Numbered from the stretch's first letter, positions 28,153 to 37,791 are shown. The stretch: 64,000 nucleotides of DNA from an uncultured Cytophagales bacterium (GCA_938039675.1 CALHUI010000006.1:62001-126000), one strand, 5' to 3'. The notes: generated by a model not told the origin, from the sequence alone. Numbers and translations: made by a program.

Positions 28153-29361
28153 TTACTCTTTTCCTTCTGCAAAAGCCTGCAAATAGGCATACCGCTGGGT
28201 CAAGTGCCCGCCTTGGGTGATGGTAGCGCGTGCAATGACGCCCTCGTCGTCTTTGAGCAGGTGAGCCAGAATGCGCTCAATGAAGATACCGCCAAACTCC
28301 TCTGAGGCATCGCGGGGCAGTTCGCTGGGCAGGTTATCTATTGCCATGACCGAAACGTTGTCGGGATTGCTGTAGGGCGGCTCCAATTGTTCGGTAAACC
28401 GGTTGTAATCGTACACAGGGTCGCCGATTTTGCTGGGGCGCTTGGTGGAAGGGATGGAACCGTTAATATCGCAGGTAATGTCGGCAATGACGCGGATGCG
28501 GAAATCATTGCGCTTCATTTCTTCCGCTGTAAACAGTCGGGGGGCTTTCGGATGCCAGTAAGCGGCAGCAATCAGCAGGTCGGTATTCCGATAAAAGGGT
28601 TCAAAATGCGATTCAAAATGCTCAGGGAAGCTGTAAAATTCTTCGGCAATAAACTTACGTCCTTTTTTGTGTACGTGATAGGCAGAGGAGCTTAACTGTG
28701 TATAAACAGGCATGGAAAACTGTTTCTGGTTGAGATATTCCACCACATCCACGCGCTCGATTTTCATTTCGTCCAGCATTTCCATTGCTCCTTTAGCAAC
28801 GCGCCCGCTGCCTGTCAGGGCAATTTTGATGGGTGGCAAGGCTAATTTGTGCAGTCCGAAAATCAACTCGTGGCGGTCGAAGCACTGATGTGCGGGTTTT
28901 AGATGGAACAGGTTGTACTTTTCGCCGTAAGCCAAAATACCGTTGTAAGCACCTACCAACCCCGCATAATGCCCGAAAGCAATCAGACGATTGCCTTTTT
29001 CGTCGGTGAGCGTTTCATAGTCCACCATGGTAATATTTTTTTGCAAAAGTGCTTGCAAAAGCGGGCGATTGTATGCCTGCTTTTTTATCGTATGTGAAAA
29101 AAAGAAATACGTTTTATTGGCTATCAGGTTGGCAATCGGCACTTCTTTAATGCCCAGCAATACATCGCAGTGGGTCAAATCTTCGGTAAGCGGCAGCCCT
29201 TCGGCGGCATATTCTTCGTCCGTATAGCAGCGGATGGGGCTGGGCTGTACATATATTTCAATATCCGGATGCAGACGGCGCAACAGGGTGCACTGGCGCG
29301 GTGTCAGCGGTACGCGGCGGTCGGGTGGAGTCTTGCCTTCTCTGATGATTCCGATTTTCAT
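28153..29361 (-). CDS. Saccharopine dehydrogenase-like / alanine dehydrogenase-PNT N-terminal family oxidoreductase
   Basis: 402 residues from the ATG at 29361 (Met-Lys-Ile-Gly-Ile-Ile-Arg-Glu-Gly-Lys); a longer frame upstream overlaps the neighbouring gene and reads as untranslated leader. The N-terminal half has the alanine dehydrogenase/PNT pattern Arg-Glu-Gly-Lys-x-Pro-Pro-Asp-Arg-Arg-Val-Pro-Leu-Thr-Pro, with His in Phe-Ser-His-Thr-Ile-Lys-Lys, as in lysine-forming saccharopine dehydrogenases. A Rossmann motif (Ala-Leu-Thr-Gly-Ser-Gly-Arg-Val-Ala-Lys-Gly-Ala) follows at about 175, then Ala-Asp-Ile-Thr-Cys-Asp-Ile-Asn-Gly-Ser near 305. The family reduces or oxidises amino/keto acids with NAD. 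Substrate not settled; a saccharopine-type role is more likely than alanine. Confidence 0.8.
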   Translation of the reverse strand: MKIGIIREGKTPPDRRVPLTPRQCTLLRRLHPDIEIYVQPSPIRCYTDEEYAAEGLPLTEDLTHCDVLLGIKEVPIANLIANKTYFFFSHTIKKQAYNRPLLQALLQKNITMVDYETLTDEKGNRLIAFGHYAGLVGAYNGILAYGEKYNLFHLKPAHQCFDRHELIFGLHKLALPPIKIALTGSGRVAKGAMEMLDEMKIERVDVVEYLNQKQFSMPVYTQLSSSAYHVHKKGRKFIAEEFYSFPEHFESHFEPFYRNTDLLIAAAYWHPKAPRLFTAEEMKRNDFRIRVIADITCDINGSIPSTKRPSKIGDPVYDYNRFTEQLEPPYSNPDNVSVMAIDNLPSELPRDASEEFGGIFIERILAHLLKDDEGVIARATITQGGHLTQRYAYLQAFAEGKE

Positions 29362-29440
29362 GATAATGTGGTTGGTTGATTGAGCGGGTAGAGTGATATA
29401 AATGATTCGATGATGTAATGATTTGACAGTGCGAGATTGC

Positions 29441-29974
29441 TCAGTTTGCCTGATGGCGCACAAAGTAATGCCACAAAACAATGCCTGTTGTTACGGCAAT
29501 ATTAAATGAATGTTTGGTGCCGAACTGTGGAATTTCCAGTGCAAAGTCTGCCATGTTAACGGCTGCATCGCTTACACCGCTTGCTTCGTTGCCAAAAATA
29601 AAAGCATAATTAGCTTCTGGTTGTGGAGTAAATTCATGCAGCATGATTTTTTCGTCGGTTTGTTCTACAACGGCCAGTTGAAAACCTTCGCTTTTCAGAT
29701 GTGCCAAGCAGGCTTTCGTATCTGCAAAGTGTTCCCATGCAACGCTTTCCTGCGCGCCGAGTGCTGTTTTGTGAATATCGCGGTTGGGCGGAGTGGCCGT
29801 AATGCCGCACAAGTAGAGTTTATAAATTCCGAAAGCATCTGCCGTTCGGAACACCGAGCCTACATTGAGCGCACTGCGCACATTGTCCAGCACAATAGCT
29901 ACGCGGCGATTGGCAAATTGACCATAGGCTGCTGCATCTATCCGCCCCAATTCTTCCATGTTGAGTTTGCGCAT
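29441..29974 (-). CDS. SpoU/TrmH-family RNA methyltransferase
   Basis: Transfers a methyl group from S-adenosylmethionine to RNA, probably a 2'-O-ribose; knot-type (SPOUT) fold. I take the ATG at 29974 (177 residues); the longer reading has an unlikely Cys-rich leader. The three family motifs are present: motif 1 Leu-Asp-Asn-Val-Arg-Ser-Ala-Leu-Asn-Val-Gly-Ser-Val-Phe-Arg-Thr near 28-43, motif 2 Phe-Gly-Asn-Glu-Ala-Ser-Gly-Val near 130-137, and motif 3 Ile-Pro-Gln-Phe-Gly-Thr-Lys-His-Ser-Phe-Asn-Ile-Ala near 150-162. No extra RNA-binding domain is seen, so this is the small form. Which RNA it modifies cannot be read. It is divergent from the nudix gene. Confidence 0.9.
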   Translation of the reverse strand: MRKLNMEELGRIDAAAYGQFANRRVAIVLDNVRSALNVGSVFRTADAFGIYKLYLCGITATPPNRDIHKTALGAQESVAWEHFADTKACLAHLKSEGFQLAVVEQTDEKIMLHEFTPQPEANYAFIFGNEASGVSDAAVNMADFALEIPQFGTKHSFNIAVTTGIVLWHYFVRHQAN

Positions 29975-30109
29975 ATTTTTGACTTGTTTAAATGCAGATA
30001 TTGGCAGACTGCACAGATGTAAACAGATAAAGCATCCGTAAGTATCCGTTCGTCCGTATTCCCCGATTAAACGGCGCAAAGTTAGGTCAATAATGCCGAC
30101 CTTTGCCTC

Positions 30110-30526
30110 ATGTCTGCTGTCTTATACGTAACCTGTGCCATTATCGTAGCTAACGGGCGCGTGCTGGCCGCGCGTCGTGCGCTTAACCGTTCGCAGGGCG
30201 GTTTGTGGGAATTCCCCGGTGGCAAAATTCACGAGGGAGAATCTGCTGAGGAGTGTATCCTACGCGAAATCGGGGAGGAACTTGGTGCGGCTGTGCAAAT
30301 CATTACCCGCCTGCCCGATTGTGTATATCATTACCCCGACAAGTCTGTTTGTCTGATTCCTTTTGTCTGCGAACCTGAGCAATATACTGATTTTCAAGTG
30401 ATTGAACATGAGGAAATCCGTTGGTGTACCGACGAAGAGCTGCACTTGCTGGAATGGTGCGCCGCTGATATACCCGTATTGGAACAGTACATGGCTTGGA
30501 AAATTGCAGACAAAAAACCGGATTAA
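30110..30526 (+). CDS. Nudix hydrolase, MutT-like (8-oxo-dGTP diphosphatase type)
   Basis: 138-residue protein with a complete nudix box at about residues 38-60: Gly-Gly-Lys-Ile-His-Glu-Gly-Glu-Ser-Ala-Glu-Glu, then Leu-Arg-Glu-Ile-Gly-Glu-Glu-Leu-Gly. Together with an N-terminal Val-Leu-Ala-Ala-Arg-Arg and a Gly-Gly-Leu-Trp-Glu-Phe-Pro-Gly-Gly, this is the MutT pattern, in which oxidised nucleotides such as 8-oxo-dGTP are hydrolysed to prevent mutation. The final part (Trp-Cys-x2-Glu-Glu-Leu, Pro-Val-Leu) matches MutT as well. Other nudix substrates remain possible. The alaS -7 box lies just after its stop codon. Confidence 0.88.
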   Translation: MSAVLYVTCAIIVANGRVLAARRALNRSQGGLWEFPGGKIHEGESAEECILREIGEELGAAVQIITRLPDCVYHYPDKSVCLIPFVCEPEQYTDFQVIEHEEIRWCTDEELHLLEWCAADIPVLEQYMAWKIADKKPD

Positions 30527-30530
30527 CCTT

Positions 30531-30538
30531 TATCTTTG
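30531..30538 (+). promoter_or_regulatory. -7 box TATCTTTG of alaS
   Basis: Exact match to TAnnTTTG, beginning 4 bp after the nudix gene stop and 39 bp before the alaS start codon. It suggests that alaS has its own promoter. Confidence 0.45.
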
Positions 30539-30576
30539 CCCGTTCAAATGTCTATAGACATATTTCACCTATTAAA

Positions 30577-33243
30577 ATGATGACCTCCAACGAAATACGC
30601 CGGCAATTCTTAGACTTTTTCACCAAAAAATGCGGCCATGCTTACGTGCACTCTGCACCAATGGTACTGAAAAATGACCCTACCCTGATGTTTTCCAACT
30701 CAGGTATGGTGCAGTTCAAAGATTATTTTTTGGGCAATCGCATTGCCGAACATAAGCGCGTAGCCAACTCACAAAAATGCTTGCGTGTTTCGGGCAAGCA
30801 CAATGACCTGGAAGACGTGGGGCTGGATACTTACCACCACACCATGTTTGAGATGCTGGGCAACTGGTCGTTTGGCGATTATTTCAAAAAAGAAGCCATT
30901 CAGTGGGCGTGGGAACTGCTGACCGAAGTGTATCGCCTGCCCAAAGACCGACTCTATGTTACCGTTTTTGGCGGCGATGAAAAAGAAGGCCTTAGCCGCG
31001 ATGAGGAAGCCCGCGAACTCTGGAAACAACACATTGAAGAATCCCGCATTTTGTACGGCAACAAAAAAGACAACTTCTGGGAAATGGGCGACCAAGGACC
31101 TTGCGGGCCTTGCTCCGAAATCCATATAGACTTGCGCCCCGACGAGGAACGCGTACAGATTTCAGGTTGCGATTTGGTAAACAAAGACCACCCGCAGGTA
31201 ATTGAAATCTGGAATCTGGTATTTATGCAGTTCAATCGCAAAGCAGACGGTAGCCTCGAGCCACTTCCCGATAAGCACGTGGATACAGGCATGGGATTCG
31301 AGCGTCTGGTGCGCGCCATTCAGAACAAAGTTTCTAACTATGACACCGACATTTTCCAACCGATTATCCGCCAATTGGAGGAACAGTCCGGTAAAAATTA
31401 TCATCGAGCCGAACAGGAAAACAGCAAAGCAGCAGTTGCCATGCGCGTAGTTGCCGACCACCTGCGCGCGGTTGTCTTTGCTATTGCCGACGGGCAGTTG
31501 CCCTCTAACAACAAGGCAGGTTATGTTATCCGCCGCATTTTGCGCCGTGCCGTGCGCTACGGATACACGTTTTTGGGATTCCGCCAGCCGTTTATGTGCT
31601 GTCTTGTACCACTCATAGCAGAGCAATTTGCAGGAATTTTCCCCGAAGTAAAAGCACAGTTAGATTTTATTGTCAATGTTGTGCGTGAAGAAGAGGCTGC
31701 TTTTCTCCGCACATTAGAAAATGGCTTGCGTATGCTGGATGATATTATCGCACAGTCTGCAGCCAGTAAACTCATTGACGGCAAAGTAGCATTTGAATTG
31801 TACGATACCTACGGCTTCCCGCTGGATTTGACGGCGCTGATTGCACGCGAAAACGGCTTGCTGATAGACGAAGCAGGCTTTGACAAAGCCATGCAAGAGC
31901 AAAAAGACCGTTCGCGCAATGCCGCTGCTTCCGAAAAAGGCGATTGGGTCATTCTGGAAGCCTCGGATGAGCCGACGGAATTTGTGGGCTACGAAGCCGA
32001 CGAGGCCGAAGCCCGTTTGCTCCGTTACCGCCAGATAATCGACAAAAAAGGTACACAATACCAGATTGTATTAGACCGCACACCGTTCTATGCCGAAAGC
32101 GGCGGACAGGTTGGCGATACAGGTATTTTGGTAGTGCAGGGCGAAAACCCGCGCAAAATTCGCATTGCCGATACTAAAAAGGAAATTGACCAGATTGTTC
32201 ATTTTACTTATGATAATCTGCCTGAAATTTTGGCAGGAGTTAAGGGTGTGCCTGTTGTTACGGCACTGATTGACAACAACCGCCGTCGCTTGATTGAAAG
32301 CAATCACACGGCAACTCACTTGATGCACGCTGCCCTGCGCGAGGTGCTCGGTACGCACGTTGTGCAAAAAGGCTCATTGGTAAACGATGAGGTGTTGCGT
32401 TTCGACTTCTCACATTTTGCTAAAATGACCGAATCGGAAATTGCTCAGGTAGAAAAAATTGTCAATGCAAAAATTCGCAAGAATATCCCGTTAGATGAGC
32501 AGCGCAATGTGCCGATTGAAAAGGCCAAAGCAATGGGTGCAATGGCCTTGTTCGGTGAAAAATACGGCGACTTTGTACGCGTGATTACATTTGATAAAAA
32601 TTTTAGCGTAGAACTTTGCGGCGGTACACACGTTGCGCAAACAGGTGCTATCGGGCAGTTTAAAATTCTTTCCGAAAGTTCCTCTGCCGCCGGTGTGCGT
32701 CGTATTGAGGCCGTTACGGCAGCCAAGGCGGAGCAAGTTATCAACGAAGAACTCGCCTTGCTCGATGCAATACGTGCGCTGTTAAAAAATCCGAAAGATT
32801 TGCTCAAATCCGTAGAAAACCTGCTGAACGAGAAGCAATCCTTACAAAAAGAAATTGAACGCCTGCAAAATGAAGCATTGCAAGGCATCAAACAGCAGTT
32901 GCGCACACAAATTACCAATAAAAACGGTGTTCAGTTCCTTGCCGCACAGGTAGAAGTACCCAAGCCTGATGCCCTCAAAACACTGGCATTCCAACTCAAA
33001 CAGGAAACGGAATCGTTGTTTGCGGTGCTTACGGCAGCCATTGACAGCAAAGTACATATTGCGGTGATGATAGCCGACGAGTTGGTAAAAGAGCATAACT
33101 GGAATGCCTCCCAAATTGTGAAAGACCTTGCCAAGTTGGTAGAAGGCGGCGGCGGCGGTCAGCCTTTCTTTGCCACAGCCGCAGGAAAAAATACGGCACA
33201 ACTGAAGGCTGTGCTTTCGGCTGCTGAACAGATTTTGGCGTAG
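30577..33243 (+). CDS. alaS: Alanyl-tRNA synthetase
   Basis: Charges tRNA-Ala and hydrolyses mischarged tRNA. I take the ATG at 30577 (888 residues), where the usual Ser-x-Glu-Ile-Arg-x-x-Phe-Leu-x-Phe-Phe N-terminus begins; the ATG at 30580 is an alternative, and a longer frame starting inside the nudix gene is not credible. Seen: class II motifs near 30-120 (Met-Val-Gln-Phe-Lys), motif 3-like Gly-Met-Gly-Phe-Glu-Arg near 234, the editing-domain zinc ligands H577 and H581 plus C681 and H685, a coiled coil near 730-770, and a DHHA1 domain ending with five glycines and Gln-Pro. A hairpin at 33302-33332 ends the transcript. Confidence 0.97.
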   Translation: MMTSNEIRRQFLDFFTKKCGHAYVHSAPMVLKNDPTLMFSNSGMVQFKDYFLGNRIAEHKRVANSQKCLRVSGKHNDLEDVGLDTYHHTMFEMLGNWSFGDYFKKEAIQWAWELLTEVYRLPKDRLYVTVFGGDEKEGLSRDEEARELWKQHIEESRILYGNKKDNFWEMGDQGPCGPCSEIHIDLRPDEERVQISGCDLVNKDHPQVIEIWNLVFMQFNRKADGSLEPLPDKHVDTGMGFERLVRAIQNKVSNYDTDIFQPIIRQLEEQSGKNYHRAEQENSKAAVAMRVVADHLRAVVFAIADGQLPSNNKAGYVIRRILRRAVRYGYTFLGFRQPFMCCLVPLIAEQFAGIFPEVKAQLDFIVNVVREEEAAFLRTLENGLRMLDDIIAQSAASKLIDGKVAFELYDTYGFPLDLTALIARENGLLIDEAGFDKAMQEQKDRSRNAAASEKGDWVILEASDEPTEFVGYEADEAEARLLRYRQIIDKKGTQYQIVLDRTPFYAESGGQVGDTGILVVQGENPRKIRIADTKKEIDQIVHFTYDNLPEILAGVKGVPVVTALIDNNRRRLIESNHTATHLMHAALREVLGTHVVQKGSLVNDEVLRFDFSHFAKMTESEIAQVEKIVNAKIRKNIPLDEQRNVPIEKAKAMGAMALFGEKYGDFVRVITFDKNFSVELCGGTHVAQTGAIGQFKILSESSSAAGVRRIEAVTAAKAEQVINEELALLDAIRALLKNPKDLLKSVENLLNEKQSLQKEIERLQNEALQGIKQQLRTQITNKNGVQFLAAQVEVPKPDALKTLAFQLKQETESLFAVLTAAIDSKVHIAVMIADELVKEHNWNASQIVKDLAKLVEGGGGGQPFFATAAGKNTAQLKAVLSAAEQILA

Positions 33244-33301
33244 ATACTTAGTTGCACTACCTTCTGACTCGTAGAGTATTTGCAGAAAATACATACGCCG
33301 T

Positions 33302-33332
33302 AAGGACACAAGCATTTGGGTCTTATGTCCTT
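33302..33332 (+). terminator. Hairpin terminator after alaS
   Basis: AAGGACACAAG (33302-33312) and CTTATGTCCTT (33322-33332) form an 11-bp stem with one mismatch, followed by a T-rich run. Confidence 0.65.
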
Positions 33333-33394
33333 TATTTTATTGACAAAGAATGCTTTCCTTTTTGGTAAGGCCAACAACAGCCTTAGGTAACGAA

Positions 33395-33428
33395 AAAAGC
33401 CTGTGAATATTGGCATCCACAGGCTTTT
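33395..33428 (-). terminator. Bidirectional hairpin terminator between alaS and sufD
   Basis: AAAAGCCTGTG (33395-33405) and CACAGGCTTTT (33418-33428) are perfect 11-base arms, with A and T runs at the base so that either strand is terminated. It ends sufD, whose stop is at 33445. Confidence 0.75.
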
Positions 33429-33444
33429 AATTGACGACAAAATT

Positions 33445-34749
33445 TTAAATATCCATTTTTAACCGCGCGGCAATAATTTTTTCAACATACTCGCGGACGC
33501 TTTTTACTTGTATGCGCTCCAACACATCTTCGGCAAAAGCCAACATGAGCAGGGCGCGGGCAGTTTCTTCGTTGATACCGCGGGTGCACAGGTAGAACAG
33601 CAACTCCTCGTCTAATGCACCTACTGTGCAGCCATGCGAACATTTTACGTCATCCGCCCAAATTTCCAATTGCGGTTTAGTGTCCACGTTGGCATCGGGT
33701 GAAAGCAGAATGTTTTTGTTAGACTGGAACGCATTGGTTTTTTGTGCATCTTGACGGACAAATATTTTGCCGTTGAATACTGCATGCGATTTGCCGTCCA
33801 GCAAACCTTTGTAGAGTTCGTTGCTGTGCGAATGTGGTTGGCGGTGGTCGGCTACGGTGTGGTTATCTACGACTGTGTTGCCGTCCAGTACGTACAAACC
33901 GTTCATAAAGGCTTCGCAATTTTGCCCGTCAATGGCAATGTGCAAGTTATTGCGCACAATTTCGCCGCTGAGCGAAACGGTTGTGTTGGCATAGTAGCTG
34001 TCTTGCAACTGCCAAGTTTGCGTAAAGCCGATGTGAGAAGAAGTGTTGGCTTCGTTCTGAATTTTATAGTGGTCAAAACGGGCGTTGCCGCCTACAAACA
34101 CCTCTGTTACCATGTTGGTCAGGCTGTGGTTGGCCTGTTCGGTGCTGTTGTAATGCTCTACAAGGGTCAGTTGGGCGCTTGTGCCTACTACAAACAAGTT
34201 GCGGGTTTGTACCAACACGTCGCCGGCTTCTGCCGAGGCGATGTAATGCAAGATGACGGGGGCTTCCACCGTTTTGTTGTTTGGAACGTAAATAAAAGCA
34301 CCTTCTGCATCGGCAGCCGTATTGAGAGCAGCAAAAATATGGTGCTCGTCGTTGGCATACTTGCCGAAGTGCTTGCCGAACTCAGCGGCGTATTTGCTCT
34401 TAGCTTCGCTGAGGTTGCTGATTTTCAGGTCTGACTCGGGAGTGACCACACGGGAAAGTGCCGGTATGTAAACACCGTTTACAAACACCAACACATTGGC
34501 GTTTTGCTCGTCGTAAGCCTCAACGAAAGGTTTGGCAATTGCAGCAGCTATATTGCTTGCATTGCCATTGGCAAACGTATAGGCGCGCGAAGCAATGTTT
34601 TTCAGATTGAGATATTTCCACTCTTCGTTTTTCGTAGTGGGAATGTCCAACGAGCGAAAAAGTTCGGCAGCGTGCTTTTGTATATCGGATTGCGGCGGTT
34701 TGGCTTCCAAATAAGCCAGTGCCAGCGATTTTAAATGAGTTTTTCCCAT
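33445..34749 (-). CDS. sufD: Fe-S cluster scaffold protein SufD
   Basis: Component of the SufBC2D scaffold that builds iron-sulfur clusters. The 434-residue protein has a helical N-terminus (about 1-110, with Asn-Glu-Glu-Trp-Lys-Tyr near 40), then a beta-helix core and the C-terminal SufD pattern (His-Gly-Cys-Thr-Val-Gly-Ala-Leu-Asp near 376, Leu-Phe-Tyr-Leu-x-x-Arg-Gly-Ile near 390). The Cys-His arrangement Ser-His-Gly-Cys near 373-376 is the conserved region expected at the SufB-SufD interface. It lies 17 bp after sufC. The usual partner sufB is not in the window. Confidence 0.94.
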   Translation of the reverse strand: MGKTHLKSLALAYLEAKPPQSDIQKHAAELFRSLDIPTTKNEEWKYLNLKNIASRAYTFANGNASNIAAAIAKPFVEAYDEQNANVLVFVNGVYIPALSRVVTPESDLKISNLSEAKSKYAAEFGKHFGKYANDEHHIFAALNTAADAEGAFIYVPNNKTVEAPVILHYIASAEAGDVLVQTRNLFVVGTSAQLTLVEHYNSTEQANHSLTNMVTEVFVGGNARFDHYKIQNEANTSSHIGFTQTWQLQDSYYANTTVSLSGEIVRNNLHIAIDGQNCEAFMNGLYVLDGNTVVDNHTVADHRQPHSHSNELYKGLLDGKSHAVFNGKIFVRQDAQKTNAFQSNKNILLSPDANVDTKPQLEIWADDVKCSHGCTVGALDEELLFYLCTRGINEETARALLMLAFAEDVLERIQVKSVREYVEKIIAARLKMDI

Positions 34750-34765
34750 TCCTCAAACAGACATT

Positions 34766-35548
34766 TTAAGGGTTTACGGTAGCTGATGAGGCGTTTTCGG
34801 TTTCTACTTCTGCCTTAATCCAGTCGTAGCCTTTTTCTTCCAACTCAAGCGCCAACTCTTTGGTGCCCGAACGCACGATGCGGCCTTTGTAGAGTACGTG
34901 CACATAATCGGGAACGATATAATCCAGCAGGCGCTGATAGTGCGTGATAACCAAAATGCCGTTGTCTTTGTTGCGCAGCGTATTTACGCCGTTGGCAACA
35001 ATGCGCAGCGCGTCAATGTCCAGCCCTGAATCGGTTTCGTCTAAGATTGCTAACTTAGGCTCCAGCACTGCCATTTGGAAAATTTCGTTGCGCTTTTTCT
35101 CACCGCCCGAAAAGCCTTCGTTTAGTGAACGATTAAGCAGTGCTTGGTCCATATTTACGAGTTTCATTTTCTCTTTAATCAGTTTGAGAAAATGAACGGC
35201 ATCCAAAGGTTCTTCGCCGCGGTATTTGCGCACCGAATTAACGGCGGCTTTTAAAAAGTTGGTATTACTTACGCCGGGAATTTCTACCGGATATTGGAAG
35301 GCCAGAAAAAGCCCTTCACCCGCGCGCTCTTCGGGGGCAAGTTCTAACAGGTTTTTGCCGTTGAATTCCACTTCGCCGCCTGTTACTTCGTAGTCTTCCC
35401 GACCTGCCAGCACAGATGCTAAGGTGCTCTTGCCCGAACCGTTAGGCCCCATGATGGCATGCACTTCGCCGGGTTTGATTTCCAGATTAATTCCTTTTAA
35501 TATTTGCTTATCGCCAATGGCAGCCTGCAAATTTTTGATAGATAGCAT
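34766..35548 (-). CDS. sufC: Fe-S cluster assembly ATPase SufC
   Basis: ABC-type ATPase of the SufBCD complex. Seen: Walker A Gly-Pro-Asn-Gly-Ser-Gly-Lys-Ser-Thr near 35-43, the SufC-specific Phe-Leu-Ala-Phe-Gln-Tyr-Pro Q-loop near 91-97, the signature Phe-Ser-Gly-Gly-Glu-Lys-Lys-Arg near 148-155, Walker B with Leu-Asp-Glu-Thr-Asp-Ser-Gly-Leu-Asp near 172-180, and the switch His (Ile-Thr-His-Tyr). Length 260 is normal. First gene of a two-gene sufC-sufD unit; sufB would be expected before it but a divergent OmpA-type gene lies there. Confidence 0.96.
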   Translation of the reverse strand: MLSIKNLQAAIGDKQILKGINLEIKPGEVHAIMGPNGSGKSTLASVLAGREDYEVTGGEVEFNGKNLLELAPEERAGEGLFLAFQYPVEIPGVSNTNFLKAAVNSVRKYRGEEPLDAVHFLKLIKEKMKLVNMDQALLNRSLNEGFSGGEKKRNEIFQMAVLEPKLAILDETDSGLDIDALRIVANGVNTLRNKDNGILVITHYQRLLDYIVPDYVHVLYKGRIVRSGTKELALELEEKGYDWIKAEVETENASSATVNP

Positions 35549-35742
35549 ATCTTTAAGCCGATTAATTACGTTAATAAAAGAAAACGGGTCTGCAAAGTTC
35601 TCAATTATTTAGAATAGTTTTAAACAAACTGTCGGATTTTTTATAGCATACCCAATATTTACCCCGCCTTTGCAACGCAACTGATGTTTTAAACGTCTGT
35701 TCTTCATGCGTATTACACTTTTCCAATTTAAATTCAACTGCT

Positions 35743-37791
35743 ATGGTAGTCAAGTATGGCTTTGTTGTTTTATTGGGCATACTTTTTTGTGTAAGTATGT
35801 CTGCAAATGCACAGGAAGATAAAAAAGAAAAAAGACGCAATGGGCGGCGCAAAGACCCTAAGGAAACTACGCTGAAAGGGCAGGAATTTAATTTGGAAGA
35901 TACCGTTTTATTTTACGACGAAAACGAAATCAGTTTTCGCAATATCAACAAAGTTGCATTTTATTACAACGAGCGGCAAATAAATCTGATTAATAAGTAC
36001 CAAAAAGAAAAACAGTGGGATAATTTGTTTAGAAGCCTGTTGAGTTATATCTCGCGCTTCGGGGCAGGCAATTTCATTGACCCTTCGAGTATGGATATGT
36101 TGTGGCAGTTGGCGCGTGTGTCGGGGCAATTGGGCAAAACCCAGATTATCCGGGAGGCATTTCAACTTATCATTAAGCATTACAGAGGAGATTTGAGAAG
36201 TGCTTGGCAGCGTTATGACAGCCTGTCGCGCTTTGATAAGCCCCGCTACGTGAGTTTAGACCAATACTACCAAATGTTGGAATTGCGCAAGCACATTGAC
36301 ACATTGCGCCCGCCTCACGGTGTGCTTACGAACATAGGCAATGCTGTCAATTCCAAATTTGAAGACTACGGCGTAACTGTTTCCCGCGACGGAAAAACAC
36401 TGATTTTCACCTCTAAACGCAATCGCACGCCGGGTACTAACCGCCTGAACCAGACCTATAACGAAGACCTCTACGTGACCGAGCGCATCGGTGATGACAC
36501 CACGCAGTGGCAGGATGCCTTGCCTTTTGCCGATATTAATTCCAATTACAACGAAGGTTCGCCTTGTTTGAGTGCAAAAGGTGATTTTATTATTTTCTCC
36601 CGCTGCGAAGCACCGGACGGTAAAGGTAACTGCGACTTATACATCAGCTATCGGGTTGATGGACGCTATTGGTCAGAGCCCGAAAATTTGGGCATTGTAA
36701 ACAGTACTGCATGGGACTCACACCCCAGCCTGTCTGTTACGGAGGATACGCTGTTTTTCTCTTCCGACCGCGCAGGCGGTTTTGGCGGGGCCGATTTGTA
36801 TTTTTCCGTGCGCAAGCCCGATGGACAATGGGGAGAGGCCCAAAATCTTGGCCCGGTAATTAATACACAGAAAAATGAAGTCAGTCCGTTTATTCATCAT
36901 AAGTACAATGTGCTTTACTTCAGTTCCGACGGGCAGTTGGTCAATTATGGCGATTTTGACATATTTAAAAGCTACAATATTCGCGGCAGATGGACAGAGC
37001 CTAAAAATCTCGGCCCTTTGGTAAACAGCAAAGGCCGCGAGTTTTACTTTGCCATAGATGAACAGTCGGACAAGCTGTTTTTTGCCAAAGCCGAAGAAGA
37101 CAACCCGCGCAATTTAGATATTTATTCCTATCCTATGCCGATGGAGGCTAAACCCAATGCCGTTGTTCGCTTTACGGGGAAAGTCCGCGAAATAACCACC
37201 GGTGAAATTTTTAAAGGCATTGTATCTATTATAGACCTGAGCGACGGGGTAGAAGTTATGCCGCGCTATCTGTCCGAAGAGGGGATATTTGAGTTCGAGC
37301 TCATCAACAACAAGCGCTACATGCTCATTGTGCAAGGCGAAAACTTCTTTCGCTTAGAGGAAGTATTTCTTCTGCAAGGCGATACGGAAAAGAACGTAGC
37401 TGTAAAAAGCATCGAAAATGTTCGGTTTGAATCTATTGAATTTGCGGAAGGCAGTGCGCAGATTCTGCCGACTATGGAAAACGACCTTCACCTGGTAATC
37501 AACTTCTTGGTTGATTACCCCGAATTTCAATTGAAAATATCGGGACATACCGACAGCTCCGGCGATGCTGCCAGCAATTTGAAACTGTCGCAGCGCAGAG
37601 CGGATGCCATCAAGAAATACTTGGTTAATTACGGACAAATCAATCCCGAACGTATTCAAGCCGTCGGCTATGGCAGTAGCCAACCTATTATCTACCCCGA
37701 AAAAACACCGGAGCACAAGAAAATCAACCGCCGAGTCGAGTTTAAAATCTACAAGGGTAATGAATTGGCAGAAGACGATGATAACAAGTAA
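35743..37791 (+). CDS. OmpA-family outer membrane protein with PD40 propeller
   Basis: 682 residues: signal peptide (1-23, ending Ala-Asn-Ala-Gln), charged and helical region to about 200, then PD40-type blades at about 205-450. Typical strings are Asp-Gly-Lys-Thr-Leu-Ile-Phe-Thr-Ser and Phe-Phe-Ser-Ser-Asp-Arg-Ala-Gly-Gly-Phe-Gly-Gly. A carboxypeptidase-like beta domain follows at about 470-555, and a C-terminal OmpA peptidoglycan-binding domain at about 562-675 (Ser-Gly-His-Thr-Asp-Ser-Ser-Gly, Asn-Arg-Arg-Val-Glu-Phe). The OmpA domain should anchor it to diaminopimelic peptidoglycan. In Bacteroidota this architecture is common in outer-membrane and gliding or type IX secretion-associated proteins, but the exact role is not shown here. 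It is divergent from sufC. Confidence 0.88.
   Translation: MVVKYGFVVLLGILFCVSMSANAQEDKKEKRRNGRRKDPKETTLKGQEFNLEDTVLFYDENEISFRNINKVAFYYNERQINLINKYQKEKQWDNLFRSLLSYISRFGAGNFIDPSSMDMLWQLARVSGQLGKTQIIREAFQLIIKHYRGDLRSAWQRYDSLSRFDKPRYVSLDQYYQMLELRKHIDTLRPPHGVLTNIGNAVNSKFEDYGVTVSRDGKTLIFTSKRNRTPGTNRLNQTYNEDLYVTERIGDDTTQWQDALPFADINSNYNEGSPCLSAKGDFIIFSRCEAPDGKGNCDLYISYRVDGRYWSEPENLGIVNSTAWDSHPSLSVTEDTLFFSSDRAGGFGGADLYFSVRKPDGQWGEAQNLGPVINTQKNEVSPFIHHKYNVLYFSSDGQLVNYGDFDIFKSYNIRGRWTEPKNLGPLVNSKGREFYFAIDEQSDKLFFAKAEEDNPRNLDIYSYPMPMEAKPNAVVRFTGKVREITTGEIFKGIVSIIDLSDGVEVMPRYLSEEGIFEFELINNKRYMLIVQGENFFRLEEVFLLQGDTEKNVAVKSIENVRFESIEFAEGSAQILPTMENDLHLVINFLVDYPEFQLKISGHTDSSGDAASNLKLSQRRADAIKKYLVNYGQINPERIQAVGYGSSQPIIYPEKTPEHKKINRRVEFKIYKGNELAEDDDNK

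Noticed and set aside
29362-29481. Longer start of the dehydrogenase at 29481
   Set aside because: The extra 40 residues run into the neighbouring methyltransferase gene; the family N-terminus begins at 29361.
33742-34434. 230-codon plus-strand frame antisense to sufD
   Set aside because: No domain and Cys/Val-rich composition typical of antisense reading.
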